A stretch of 64,000 nt of DNA from Alviniconcha marisindica (lineage: Eukaryota; Mollusca; Gastropoda; Provannidae), in NCBI GenBank assembly GCA_018857735.1, contig JABMCL010001555.1, forward strand, positions 1,329,501 to 1,393,500, given 5' to 3'. Positions 54,801 to 64,000 of this stretch are shown here, piece after piece. The translations under genes and the position numbers were made by a program. Every line of letters starts with the position of its first letter. Positions within the stretch are counted from its first letter, which is position 1. The notes beneath the pieces were generated by a model. That model made no database searches and was not told where the DNA came from. It worked only from the letters and a program-made list of their open reading frames with translations.

Positions 54801-57800
54801 CAGCGCTCATGGGTGAGGAAGCCGATGCTGGCGCAGAACCCGCCACCGAAGATGCGAAGGCCTGAGTGGAGAACAAGCCAGCGCCCCCTGTGGAGCATAT
54901 GGGTTTGCTGCTCACGAGACCAGCTGTGGCGCTCGCCCCTGATGACTGGACGAGACCGGCCACGTTGCTGGCCAATCCTGGTGCGGTGTCCAGGTTGGCA
55001 GCGGACACGGATGAAGATGCCACTGCGGAAGTGGTGAGGGACGTCAGGGGAAAGGGGGAGGAGGAGGAGACAGGGGCAGCAGAGAAGGAGGGGCCACTCT
55101 GTGAGGAGGTGAAAAGCTCTGTGAGGGAGGAGGCCGTGGTGGATGGAGTGGCGAGTGTGGTGGTGGTGGTGGTTGCTGCTGCTGATGCTGATGGCACTGT
55201 TGTTGTTGGTGGTGGTGTAAATCCCTGTGTCGTGGCTGCAGGTGGCTTGGTCCCAGAGCCTGCAAGTGAGGAAAAAGCACAGCACATGTTTTGAACCTGA
55301 AAGGGGACAACCTTACTGAAACATGCATATCTACACCTGGCTTCAGAATTTGCTGACCCGAAGGTTATAAACATGATCAAAGTCATACTATGGACTTGAA
55401 CAAGAAAGCATTGGTGACAAGACTGGTTAGAAGAGGAACAAAACAAATATATATATATAAGTTAATTGTTTCTCTTCTAATCCCCCCCCCCCCCCTCCCG
55501 AACTCCCCCCATCTTTTTTCTAACTCTCTTCTAAAAAAAAAAATGATTTTTTGGTATGACAGAGACATAGGCAACAAAAGAAGGCATAAGACAGCAGGAA
55601 AGGGAGAGACAGAGAAAAGGAAGGAGAGGGAGATTGAGAGAATCAGACAGAGAAACATGAAAGTGAATGAAAAGGAAAAACAATGAAGAAAGAAAGACAG
55701 ACAGACAGACCACCAGACATACAGAGATGGAAAGTGTAGGCAGCGACAAACAAAGACTCGGAGGGAGAGATCTGTCACCTGTCATGCCGTCTTCTCTCTC
55801 ATCTTCATCCAGATAGGCCAGCATGTCCTGCACACGTCTTTCTTCCTCTGCCTTCCTGTCGTGCTCCAGGTCCGCAGGGCTAGCCATCATCTGCAATGTT
55901 CCAATCACAACTGTAACACTCCTCCTCCTCCACACCCTCATCTGCAACGTTCCAATCCCAACTGTAACTCTCCTCCTCCTCCTCACCCTCAGTTCCAGTC
56001 ACAACTGTAATTCTCATCCTCATCTGTGATGTTCCAATCACAACTGTAAACTATCCTCCTCATCACCATCATCTGCAGTGTTCAAAACAGTAGCTCTCTT
56101 CCTCATCATCACCATCATCTGCAATGTTCAAAACAGTAGCTCTCTTCCTCATCATCACCATCATCTGCAATGTTCCAATCAAAACAGTAACTCTCCTCAT
56201 CATCATCTGCAATGTTCCAATCAAAACAGTAACTCTCCTCCTCCTCATCATCTGACATCATCACCACCATCAGCAATGTTCCAATCACAATTGTAACTCT
56301 CCTCCTCCTCCTCATCACCACCATCTGCAATGTTCCAGTCACAACTGTAACTCTCATCATCATCACCATCACCTGCAATGTTCAGTACACAATCTGAATG
56401 CAGTAACTCTCCCAGTCCATCCCTCACTCCTGTACCATCATCCACCAGTGCAAGCTCATCTTGCAATGTTCCAGTCACAACTGTAACCTCTCATCATCAT
56501 CACCATCTGCAATGTTCAGTCACAACTGTAACTCTCCTCCATCACACCATCTGCAATGTTCCAGTCACAACTGTAACTCTCATCATCATCACCATCTGCA
56601 ATGTTCCAGTCACAACTGTAACTCTCATCATCATCACCATCTGCAATGTTGCAGTCACAACTGTAACTCTCCTCATCATCACCATCCTGCAATGTTCCAG
56701 TCACAACTGTAACTCTCTCATCATCACCATCTGCAATGTTCCAGTCACAACTGTAACTCTCCTCATCACACCATCTGCAATGTTCCAGTCACAACTGTAA
56801 CTCTCATCATCATCACCATCTGCAATGTTCCAAGTCACAACTGTAATCTCTCCTCATCATCACCATCTGCAATGTTCCAGTCACAATCTGTAACTCTCAT
56901 CATCATCACCATCTGCAATGTTCCATGTCACAACTGTAACGTCTCTCATCATCATCACCATCTGCAATGTTCCAGTCACAACTGTAACTCTCATCATCAT
57001 CACCATCTGCAATGTTCCAGTCACAATTGTAACTCTCCTCATCACCACCATCTGCAATGTTCCAGTCACAACTGTAACTCTCATCATCATCACCATCTGC
57101 AATGTTCCAGTCACAACTGTAACTCTCATCATCACACCATCTGCAATGTTCCAGTCACAACTGTAACTCTCATCATCACAGACCTGTTTACCCCTCTTTT
57201 CACTTGTCAGTACTCTGGGCAGAAGTTGTCAGTAATCCAAGGTGTCTGTCAGTAATACACACACTCCATTTTTCACTCTTATAATTTTTATTCATATTTC
57301 ACACTATGTTTTAGACAACTGTATTCAGTTAATTTTTACTCAGACCAAGATTGTAACAAATGAAGGCACAATAGCCCCAAGTTCAAGTGCAATAGCATTT
57401 TGTTTAAACTATTATTAGAAACACCAATAGATCCATGGATTGTGGTGATTACAAGTCTTGACTACTAACAAGTCGCACATCATGGCTTCAGCTATAATGA
57501 TGTCCTGCTGGCCCTCACCTCGCTTTGCTTCCAGAAACTTTAAACAAGACAGCTGGGATTTCTTCAAAAGATTCATAATCTTTGTGGCGAATGGACTTCA
57601 CGTGCCTCTTGCAATTGTTTCCAACACCATGTGTGCAAGTGAAGTCGACGTTGAACGAACAGATTGCCTTTTTGCGAATGGAATAAACATGACCACCTCT
57701 CATGGTCCCTCTGGGCGATAACGTTGGATCGCCTTAATTTTTGGGGGGTAGTCAATCCCGAATCTTCAACACATCTTTTACTCATCTTCCCAAAGCACAC

Positions 57801-60800
57801 TTCAAAGATGGCGGCAGAAGCAGTTTTAACAATGAGCATGCGCAGTTGGTATTCCAAGGGAAGTAATTTCCTGTCTTGGTTTTGGCCCTTTGACAGTTTC
57901 GATCCTGTGCCTGTGGTTTTACTCCAGCTTAAAATGCGGGAAAGGAAAAATCGGACAGTGACCGTAATTTTTGACCCAGCCAGCGTAACAGCGGAATTTG
58001 AGGTCTGAATCCATAGGAATTACGGCGAAACCGTAGGGGTAAACAGGTCTGTCATCACCACCATCTGCAATGTTCCAATCACAACTGTAACTCTCATCAT
58101 CATCACCATCTGCAATGTTCCAGTCACAACTGTAACTCTCATCATCATCACCATCTGCAATGTTCCAGTCACAACTGTAACTCTCTCATCATCATCACCA
58201 CTGCAATGTTCCAGTCACAACTGTAACTCTCATCATCATCACCATCTGCAATGTTCCAGTCACAACTGTAACTCTCATCATCACCACCATCTGCAATGTT
58301 CCAGTCACAACTGTAACTCTCCTCCTCCTCCTCATCATCATCACCTGCAATGTTCCAGTCACAACTGTAACTCTCCTCATCATCATCACCATCTGCAGTG
58401 TTCCAGTCACAACTGTAATTCTCCTCATCATCACCATCACCTGCAATGTTGCAGTCACAACTGTAACTCTCATCATCATCATCATCATCACCATCACCTG
58501 CAATGTTCCAGTCACAACTGTAACTCTCCTCCTCCTCCTCATCACCATCATCTGCAACGTTCCAGTCACAACTGTAACTCTCCTCCTCTGCCCACTCCTC
58601 ATTATCACCATCATCATCAGCTGCAACAATCCAGTCACAACTGTAACTCTCCTCCTCTGCCCACTCCTCATTATCACCATCATCATCAGCTGCAACAATC
58701 CAATCACAACTGTAACTCTCCTCCTCCCCCTTCTCATCACAGACACCAGATCCCCAAATATTAGTTTTGAAAGAATTGTTAATATATCAGAATCACCATC
58801 TTTTAAATCATCATCACTGTTAATTCATCATCATCAGCACAACCATCATTATCCCCTTTAGCATCATCACAGCCTATATTAGCAGCAGCAACAAAAACAT
58901 GTTACCACCGCCAGACTCGTCAATGTCTGCATAGCAAAACCATCTGTTACCACAAAACATCTGACATGCTACTAAGGCATGTGTACATGATGTGGTAAGT
59001 AGCAACCGACAGAAGACAATTACCATAGCAGTTTGGCGCGGTAGAGATGGGAACGCATCAGATCTGCGGCGACACGACTGCTCCAGTACGTCCAACATGA
59101 TTTTTCTCTTTGGCGTCACGACACTGGCCTCCTGCACACACGCAAGCAGGAAAAATCTTTAAATCACGTCACTGATCCAGGGGCTGCCATCAGCAACTTT
59201 TTCTGCCGAGAAATATCCACCTTCCCCTTCCCAAGACCCTACTGCCATGCATGGTCTGTTTCTATGCTGTTGCCTTTTTCACTGTCTCTAATTTAAAGGT
59301 GGAGATGGGGTCTTTAAGGTGTAAATTGCAAAGTTAGGTTCTCAAACACACTCATGTTTAAAACCATCTAAATATTTTTTCCAGCTGTTCTACTGACAGT
59401 GGTTGAGCGTTATGCGTATGTGTGCGAGCATGCGCATGTTTAGTTTGACTATGCTTAGATTTTTTGTTCTTTACTTTGTAATGGGCTATGTGCTCCAAAC
59501 TGGACAAACAGCACGTAAAAGAATGCATTATTTTTATTATCCTATGTGCTTTTAAAAAACAATTATGGCAGGACAGGCACAGACAATTCTGCACAAGCCC
59601 AGATTCAAAGAACTGAAAAAGTCCTTCACCTGTCACGTCCAGGAGTTGAACCCTGACCACTTCAATGACAGTCCAGTGCATTGGCCAAACAGCCACAAAC
59701 TCCCATTGTTTTTGCCTGTTGTAAAACTACACAAACGCTGGTGTAAAGACAACACTGTCAAATATGCGTCTGGGTGCACTGCTGTCTTCAAAAAACAACT
59801 TGTGGAAAAAGCTAGTGGTGAAGTACCTTATTGTCTGCGGCAGCAGTGGTGGCTGGCTTGTCCTTGGCTTTGGTGACATCTGATGATTCCTGTCTACTGG
59901 CAGTCATTCTTGGTGGTCTGAAAAAACGGTGGAAACGGCAATCTACATGCAAATGAATGTAATCTTCCTCTGTTTTTAGGCAGGGCGGGGGGGCGGTTGC
60001 ATTTCATTTTCTCCCTCTGTCCAAATCAATACCACATACAGCTGATTTATCTAGTGCAAATAAAAACAACAGTAACACCACATTCTGTTCAGAATTTTTG
60101 GCTTTCTTGAAACCTTTCTCAATGAACTGTGACTGAAGAATGCTAATTTTATATAATTTTATAATACAGCTGATTTATAATGGGGGGGGGGGGGGGGGGT
60201 TACATTTCATTTTCCTATTTTCTCCCTCTTTCCAGATCAATACCACATACAGCTGACTTATATTCTACAGGCACTCAACACAGGAACAATCAGTTGTGAC
60301 GATAAGCAGAGTGACTGATTTCATTCTGTGGGCTTAACACCAAAAACTGCATTAGCTGAAACACTGTTAAAAAGTAGGGAGAGTATTTGGAAAAAACAAA
60401 GGTGAATGAGCCAGAAAAGTAGAAATTCGGGTAAGAAAGACCTTCCTGGCAGTGGGCAAAGCATGCAAGACTACATTCTGACCTGCTCCTGGCTTTAAAT
60501 GGGAAAATATTTGTAAGCTCTCGGTTCTCAACACAGGGGACCCTAATTTCTGTGTTCACACTACCCGACTGTGGAGAACACTAGTGGAATGCAGTCTAGA
60601 ATTAACATGTATATACTCAGAAACTCTCGATCCCTCCATTACCTGGTGTGTGTGTCCCCTTCAGCGGCAGGTAGGTCAGGGTAGACTTTCTTTGCAGGCT
60701 GGGGACCGTCCTTGTGCGCCACGCACGTAGAGTTAGACCTCGTACGCTTGCTGTTCTGGGCCACATGTTGCTGCTCCTCTCTTACAGGTGTCTGTTGCAA

Positions 60801-63568
60801 AACAACAACGAATTAAAAATAAAGGCACAGAATATATCAATACAAACCAACTTTGTTCCCAAGTGACAGTTACAACAACCCACAAATGCCTCATGGTGCC
60901 AAATACACTCAGAAATATGGTGTCTGTGTCGGTGACACCTCGAACAAGGCCAGAACGTGTGACTGAAGTAACAAACACATCATGAGCCAGCATTTTTCTG
61001 CTCTACATTGGTGAAGGTCAAACCAACATGGCCGCTCCTGAAAAACGCTCAAATAAATCTCAAGCAAGCAAAGTGCTTCTTTTGCTGATAGAACCACCAA
61101 ATGAAACCGCAGGAGGATTTGTTTGCATATTTTCTATATTCTCAGGCCAGCTTAAGACTTCACCGCATGTCCCCTTTAACAATAATAATAACACTCTAAC
61201 AGCAGTCATTTCTACAGCGCCGTATATCACTGGCAAGGGTGAGCACACAGTGCTTTACAAAATACACAATAACGTATATATATATATATATTAAAACTCA
61301 AAAAAGAATAAATTATATAATCATAATATTGTATTCCTCACACACACGCACACACATGTGGAATGTAACGAGGGATGAAGGAGGGTAAATAGTGGAGGCA
61401 AGTAAGAAGACAGAATTTGAAATCACTTCTTGTATTGTTTGTAGAGATGAGTTTTTAATGCAGTTTTGAAGGTGTGAGAGGACCGAATGTGACTGATGTC
61501 AGAAGGGAGTGAATTCCATTGCTGTGGAGCACAGTAGGAGAAACAGCATTGGCCAAAGGCTTTTGTTCTAACATGGGGGATACAAAGCGTCCGTGTGTCT
61601 ACCAGAAGAACAAAGCTGCCTGGAAGGGGTGTGCACAGTGAGGTCAGGAGAAGTAGGCAGGAGATGAGTCAGAGAGGAACTTGTGACAGATAGCTGACAG
61701 TTTGCAGTCTATTCTGGCTTGGACCGGTAACCAGTTAAGAGCTTGCACGTTGTACTGTAAGCTCCATGCACAGCGAACAGCAAAATGCAACACATCCTCA
61801 CCTTCCTTTCGCTGCTTTCCACAACTCTACTGGATGAGCTGAGTGAGCTGAGAATTCGACTGTTGTGTCGCCGCTCTCGCTTTGTACTCGGCTGGCTCTC
61901 CACACCATCATCCTGCGACCCCCGCCTGGGCGCTGAAGGTCGCTTGACAGCCATTTGCTCGATGTGCTGCAGCATGGTAAAGCTGTCTTGCTGCTTGGAG
62001 AGGTCCGGCAGGTTCTCCGGCATCGGGGGCATGGATGAAGATGACGCTGTCGACAGGTTGCTGTCTTGACGTCTGAAATTACACAGGAGTGTGCAACTAA
62101 AGACTTTGATCAACTGACCTCTCGCCACCCTCTGACTGACAAGTGATTTTTGGCCAGAAAATCCCCCCCCTCCCCGTGACACAGAAAGTATGTGGCTTGT
62201 GTTTTTTCTCTCCATCAAACAATGGTAAAGCATCTTGGTGCTATGCAGTTTGAACACATGATAATTTTTAATTATGTTGGAGGAAAAAGGTGAGGGGGCT
62301 GCTGGATCACATCTATAGAAAAGGGATCCGCTGTGGAGTGGAGGTGGGTGATGAATCATAAATGTAAAAACATTTTTTTCTCCAAATGTGGTGAGGAGAT
62401 GGAAGGAGCGGACAGGGGAGATTTGGAAGCTTGGAGACTTAGGTGCCATCAAGTGACACATCAAATGACAATGTAAACTCACGTTCACCCTGTCAAGTGT
62501 CATAAATTCATGTCAGTATTCTATGAGCCAACGGGGACCAGAACGGCCCCTAATACATTATTTACTCCATGATTTTGTATTAAAGTGGATGGAGATTTTG
62601 GGCTAAAAGTGAGGTCAGGGAAAACAGGTGTTGCAATGTTTATGCCAACTGCAAACTGTTGTGCAGATATTACATTTTCCTCAACATCAAATGCATGTTT
62701 TTTGGTAGAGTTCTGTAGTAACTACGAACATCCAATGCATGTTTTTCGACAGAGTTCTGTACTTACTACTAACATCCAATGCATGCTTTTCAGTAGAGTT
62801 CTGTACTTACTACTAACACCTAATGCATGTTTTTCAGTAGAGTTTTGTACTACTAACAATTGACATCAAATACATGCTTTTTGGTAGAGTTCTGTACTAC
62901 AGTACTAGTCGCTATTGTGTGCAAGTTTGACAGTCCCTTTCAAAAACCTCTCTAGTCTCTGTCTACATAATATACAGATCTGCATGTAAAAAGTCACTTA
63001 GAGAAGAGAAGATGGGGTCATCAAATATTTGTGTTTTAAGCCCTCTGCTTGATTGGATATGAATTACTATTCTGTTGTAATTGTTTGAACAGCTTTCTGG
63101 TCAGATGTTTGTGGCGATGTTTGTGGCGATGTTTGTGGCAGTAAATAGTTATTGTAATTTGCATGCATTTTTTCAAAACAGGATGCAAATTTTCTGGTGA
63201 TCTGCTTTAGGTAGCCCAAACTGATCATTGTCAAATTAATAAAAGAAGAGAGAAAAAACGGCAACACTTATAAGAAGTTGTAGTATGTAAGTAATATGTT
63301 GATAATGAAAAGAAAAACCTTCAACAGAACAGCATGCCAATAACAAGGTATAACAATTAGCATGTGTCAGCAAAAGAAAAAGAATCACTTTAGGCTGATC
63401 GTTTTCTTTTCGGACACACTTTACAATACAGATGAACCTACCGTCTTTTAGCCATCTGAGTGTATTCATCTTCCATGACACTGTCGTCAGCAGCCGTAGC
63501 TGTGCTACGCTTCCTGCAACTGTCAGCCCCCAGCATACAAATGTTATTCGGATCATCAAACGAAAAGT
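51420..63568 (-). CDS. POM121-like FG nucleoporin, N-terminal part off the right edge
   Basis: An FG nucleoporin of the pore membrane or basket type. Eight exons join in frame to about 1,209 codons and a stop at 51420-51422. The N-terminal part of this region is basic with NLS-like clusters (AKRRRQDS, TKRERRHN, TPKRKIM). Then comes one 2.66-kb exon, Ser/Thr/Ala-rich with a FKPVFGAPP element and about 36 FG dipeptides (FSFG, FGFG, PFG, AFG). The last exon gives a basic tail SRPRRRGGSRR. The order KRRR-x-DS, Ser-rich basic segments, FKPxF-APP, FG repeats and basic C-terminus matches POM121; NUP153 shares the FG region and basic tail but has internal zinc fingers, which are absent here. Any transmembrane segment would be off the window. 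FG repeats line the pore and bind karyopherins (family knowledge). Confidence 0.8.
51530..52595. other. Last intron of the POM121-like gene
   Basis: Contains a poly(C) run of about 30 nt (51783-51813), short TATA and CA runs at about 51960-52060, and no recognised exon. Confidence 0.7.
52596..55259 (-). CDS. POM121-like FG-repeat exon (888 codons)
   Basis: A single long exon in phase 1 at both ends; acceptor TTGCAG and donor G|gtgagt. It starts SGTKPPAATTQGFTPPPTTT. The first third is Ser/Thr/Ala-rich, then YTFKPVFGAPPQPPSYQDA, then about 36 FG motifs, and a Gly run (codons near 52640-52672) before DFSASLSGAPQFNFG. The open frame continues past the donor to 52438, but that extension is intronic. 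Confidence 0.93.
55779..55890 (-). CDS. POM121-like acidic coiled-coil-like exon
   Basis: Encodes MMASPADLEHDRKAEEERRV and then QDMLAYLDEDEREDGMT, a charged, probably helical segment. The acceptor CATTGCAG|ATGATG is the seed of the 2.7-kb tandem array that fills the intron upstream. The donor is G|gtgaca. Confidence 0.88.
55891..57178 (-). repeat. Tandem array derived from the POM121-like exon acceptor, part 1
   Basis: About 28 copies of a 40-50-bp unit. On the minus strand each contains ACAGTTGTGACTGGAACATT followed by GCAGATGGTGATGATG, against the exon acceptor GGAACATTGCAG|ATGATGG. The array begins at the splice site itself. His/Cys- or Met/Arg-rich ORFs across it are artefacts. Confidence 0.93.
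57179..58051 (-). mobile_element. TIR DNA transposon family 1, short relative (873 bp)
   Basis: Bounded by CAGACCTGTTTACCCCT and its inverted copy, flanked by the 6-bp duplication TCATCA (57173-57178 and 58052-58057) inside the tandem array. On the minus strand it encodes MSKRCVEDSGLTTPQKLRRS and, after a frameshift, ICSFNVDFTCTHG, then RHVKSIRHKDYE: a BED-like finger with one Cys missing. It is related to copies 1 and 2 by ends and by the finger. Confidence 0.88.
57530..57857 (-). pseudogene. Frameshifted transposase zinc finger in the 873-bp element
   Basis: One frame starts MSKRCVEDSGLTTPQKLRRS (57857). The continuation AICSFNVDFTCTHGVGNNCK RHVKSIRH is in another frame and stops near 57513. 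The pattern C ... DF-x-x-x-HG ... RH-x4-H is that of BED-like fingers in hAT-type and related transposases. There is no catalytic domain. Confidence 0.6.
58052..58745 (-). repeat. Tandem array derived from the POM121-like exon acceptor, part 2
   Basis: Continuation of the 55.9-57.2 kb array beyond the transposon, about 15 more copies. The most distal units are longer and carry extra GCCCACTCCTCATTATCACC segments. Confidence 0.92.
58746..59020. other. Intron remainder
   Basis: CAT-rich sequence between the array and the next exon. Nothing recognised. Confidence 0.5.
59024..59131 (-). CDS. POM121-like exon
   Basis: Encodes EASVVTPKRKIMLDVLEQSC and then RRRSDAFPSLPRQTAM. The acceptor is GTGTGCAG and the donor ATG|gtaatt. 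It has 36 codons, phase 0 at both ends. Confidence 0.85.
59140..60640. other. POM121-like introns around exon 59827-59917
   Basis: No recognised elements. There is a G-run of about 18 nt near 60182-60199. A stretch near 59600-59690 has a tRNA-like GGAGTTGAACCCTGACC, possibly an old SINE piece. Confidence 0.45.
59827..59917 (-). CDS. POM121-like exon
   Basis: Encodes PPRMTASRQESSDVTKAKDK and then PATTAAADNK. The acceptor is TTTTTTCAG and the donor AAG|gtactt. The 91-nt exon fits phases 2 to 0. Confidence 0.82.
60643..60791 (-). CDS. POM121-like exon
   Basis: Encodes TPVREEQQHVAQNSKRTRSN and then KDGPQPAKKVYPDLPAAEG. The acceptor is TGCAACAG and the donor AG|gtaatg. It is phase 0 to 2. Confidence 0.85.
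61180..61285. mobile_element. SINE-like fragment with ATA-rich tail
   Basis: TTTCTACAGCGCCGTATATC and GAGCACACAGTGCTTTACAA between AAT-rich and TA-rich runs, similar in style to the block at 22700-22760. The class is uncertain. Confidence 0.4.
61385..61760. mobile_element. Interspersed repeat of uncertain class
   Basis: Contains GACTGATGTCAGAAGGGAGT, GAATTCCATTGCTGTGGAGC and TTGGCCAAAGGCTTTTGTTC, which I recognise as resembling a repeat common in marine invertebrate and fish genomes. It is a single copy in this window, so this cannot be shown internally. Confidence 0.4.
61802..62072 (-). CDS. POM121-like exon, Ser-rich basic region
   Basis: Encodes RQDSNLSTASSSSMPPMPEN, MLQHIEQMAVKRPSAPRRGS, then STKRERRHNSRILSSLSSSS. 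The acceptor is AATTTCAG and the donor AAG|gtgagg. The 271-nt exon keeps phase with both neighbours. Confidence 0.88.
62685..62905. repeat. Tandem repeat, about 45-bp unit, five copies
   Basis: Copies of AATGCATGTTTTTCGGTAGA-like sequence followed by GTTCTGTACTTACTACTAAC. Confidence 0.9.
62906..63435. other. POM121-like intron stretch
   Basis: A 14-bp triplicate GATGTTTGTGGC near 63102-63138, otherwise nothing recognised. Confidence 0.5.
63442..63568 (-). CDS. POM121-like exon, most 5' in window
   Basis: Encodes FSFDDPNNICMLGADSCRKR through DDSVMEDEYTQMAKRR. The acceptor is CCGACAG and the donor CG|gtaggt. Phases 1 to 2 join to RRQDSN. DEYTQMAKRRRQDS is comparable to the EEEDQ...KRRRHDS segment of vertebrate POM121. 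Confidence 0.85.
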
Positions 63569-63574
63569 CTGTCG

Positions 63575-64000
63575 GTACACCAACAAAGCAGCGGTATAAA
63601 AACAAACTAATGCTGAACAGTATCCTGGAATACAGTAACAGTTAAAAGGAAACAGGAGAACATTGAACAGGGCCCTCAAAATTAAAAAGAAATTATACTT
63701 TCCTTTAGACAAAGTAGACTGAACGATGAAAAAGTGAAAGTAGACTGAACGATGAAAAAGTGAAAGTAGACTGAATGATGAAAAAGCCCTTTTCCTTACT
63801 CCTAGAGTCCTACTGGCAATTTGCCTTATTTCATTTGTCACTGGATTCTAACATCCTGTCAACCACAGACGGTCACCTCACGATGACTGCCTTAACTTGT
63901 CTTGAGTTAAGAGAACGGGCAGGTCTAAATTGCTACAAAGAGAGATACTTTGACATTTCATTGTCTTCAGTCTATAAGTACAAGCTGACAAGACAAGGGG
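63575..64000. other. POM121-like intron at the right edge
   Basis: A three-copy repeat of AGTAGACTGAACGATGAAAA (63714-63786). No upstream exon was recognised before the window ends. Confidence 0.5.

Noticed and set aside
52438..55446. The FG-nucleoporin ORF taken as one 1002-codon gene starting at 55446 and ending at 52438
   Set aside because: Acceptor TTGCAG at 55260 and donor G|gtgagt at 52596 bound the real exon. The extensions lack FG character, and exons on both sides match in phase.
55823..58746. His/Cys-rich and Met/Arg/Val-rich ORFs (up to 183 codons) resembling metal-binding repeats
   Set aside because: They are translations of the tandem array derived from a splice acceptor; frames change with unit indels.

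Overview
The window is animal genomic DNA: three multi-exon protein genes with GT-AG introns, small phase-matched exons, several families of transposable elements, and heavy microsatellite and minisatellite content. Gene architecture and repeat style fit a lophotrochozoan, most likely a gastropod mollusc. That assignment is inferred; no species marker was seen.

Layout. (1) About 1-24.6 kb, minus strand: an atypical protein kinase C gene (aPKC, PKC iota/zeta class). It runs from the start codon at 24512 through PB1, pseudosubstrate, C1, hinge and kinase N-lobe to the activation loop; the C-lobe lies off the left edge. (2) About 26.6-27.0 kb: a probable divergent promoter. (3) 27.0-43.4 kb, plus strand: a complete gene for F-actin capping protein beta subunit (CapZ beta, 273 residues), with a probable 3' UTR to about 45.7 kb. 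(4) 51.4-63.6 kb, minus strand: the 3' part of a POM121-like FG nucleoporin gene, tail-to-tail with CapZ beta; its N-terminal part is off the right edge.

Mobile DNA. Two inverted copies of a TIR element (28.3-29.7 and 40.7-42.2 kb) and a shorter relative (57.2-58.05 kb) share the terminus CAGACCTGTTTA and 6-bp target duplications. Two inverted copies of a second element family (32.28-34.52 and 35.60-37.81 kb) share the terminus AGTGCCAAAAGGTGTG. Several SINE-like repeats, a degenerate LINE reverse transcriptase and a LINE C-terminal zinc finger remnant are also present.

Most notable observations. First, the aPKC gene carries two 88-nt exons, each encoding a complete kinase activation loop, with identical phases. 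They can only be used one at a time, and both are under evident protein-level constraint. Second, at least four tandem arrays are built from the splice site of the exon they touch (a donor of aPKC exon 8238-8335, both sites of aPKC exon 21521-21610, and the acceptor of POM121 exon 55779-55890), giving series of decoy splice sites. Third, the aPKC hinge is made of small exons, including a probable 15-nt microexon, and one weak donor opens directly into a 700-nt polypyrimidine tract.

The three genes are not an operon. They act in cell polarity (aPKC), actin barbed-end capping (CapZ beta) and the nuclear pore (POM121-like).
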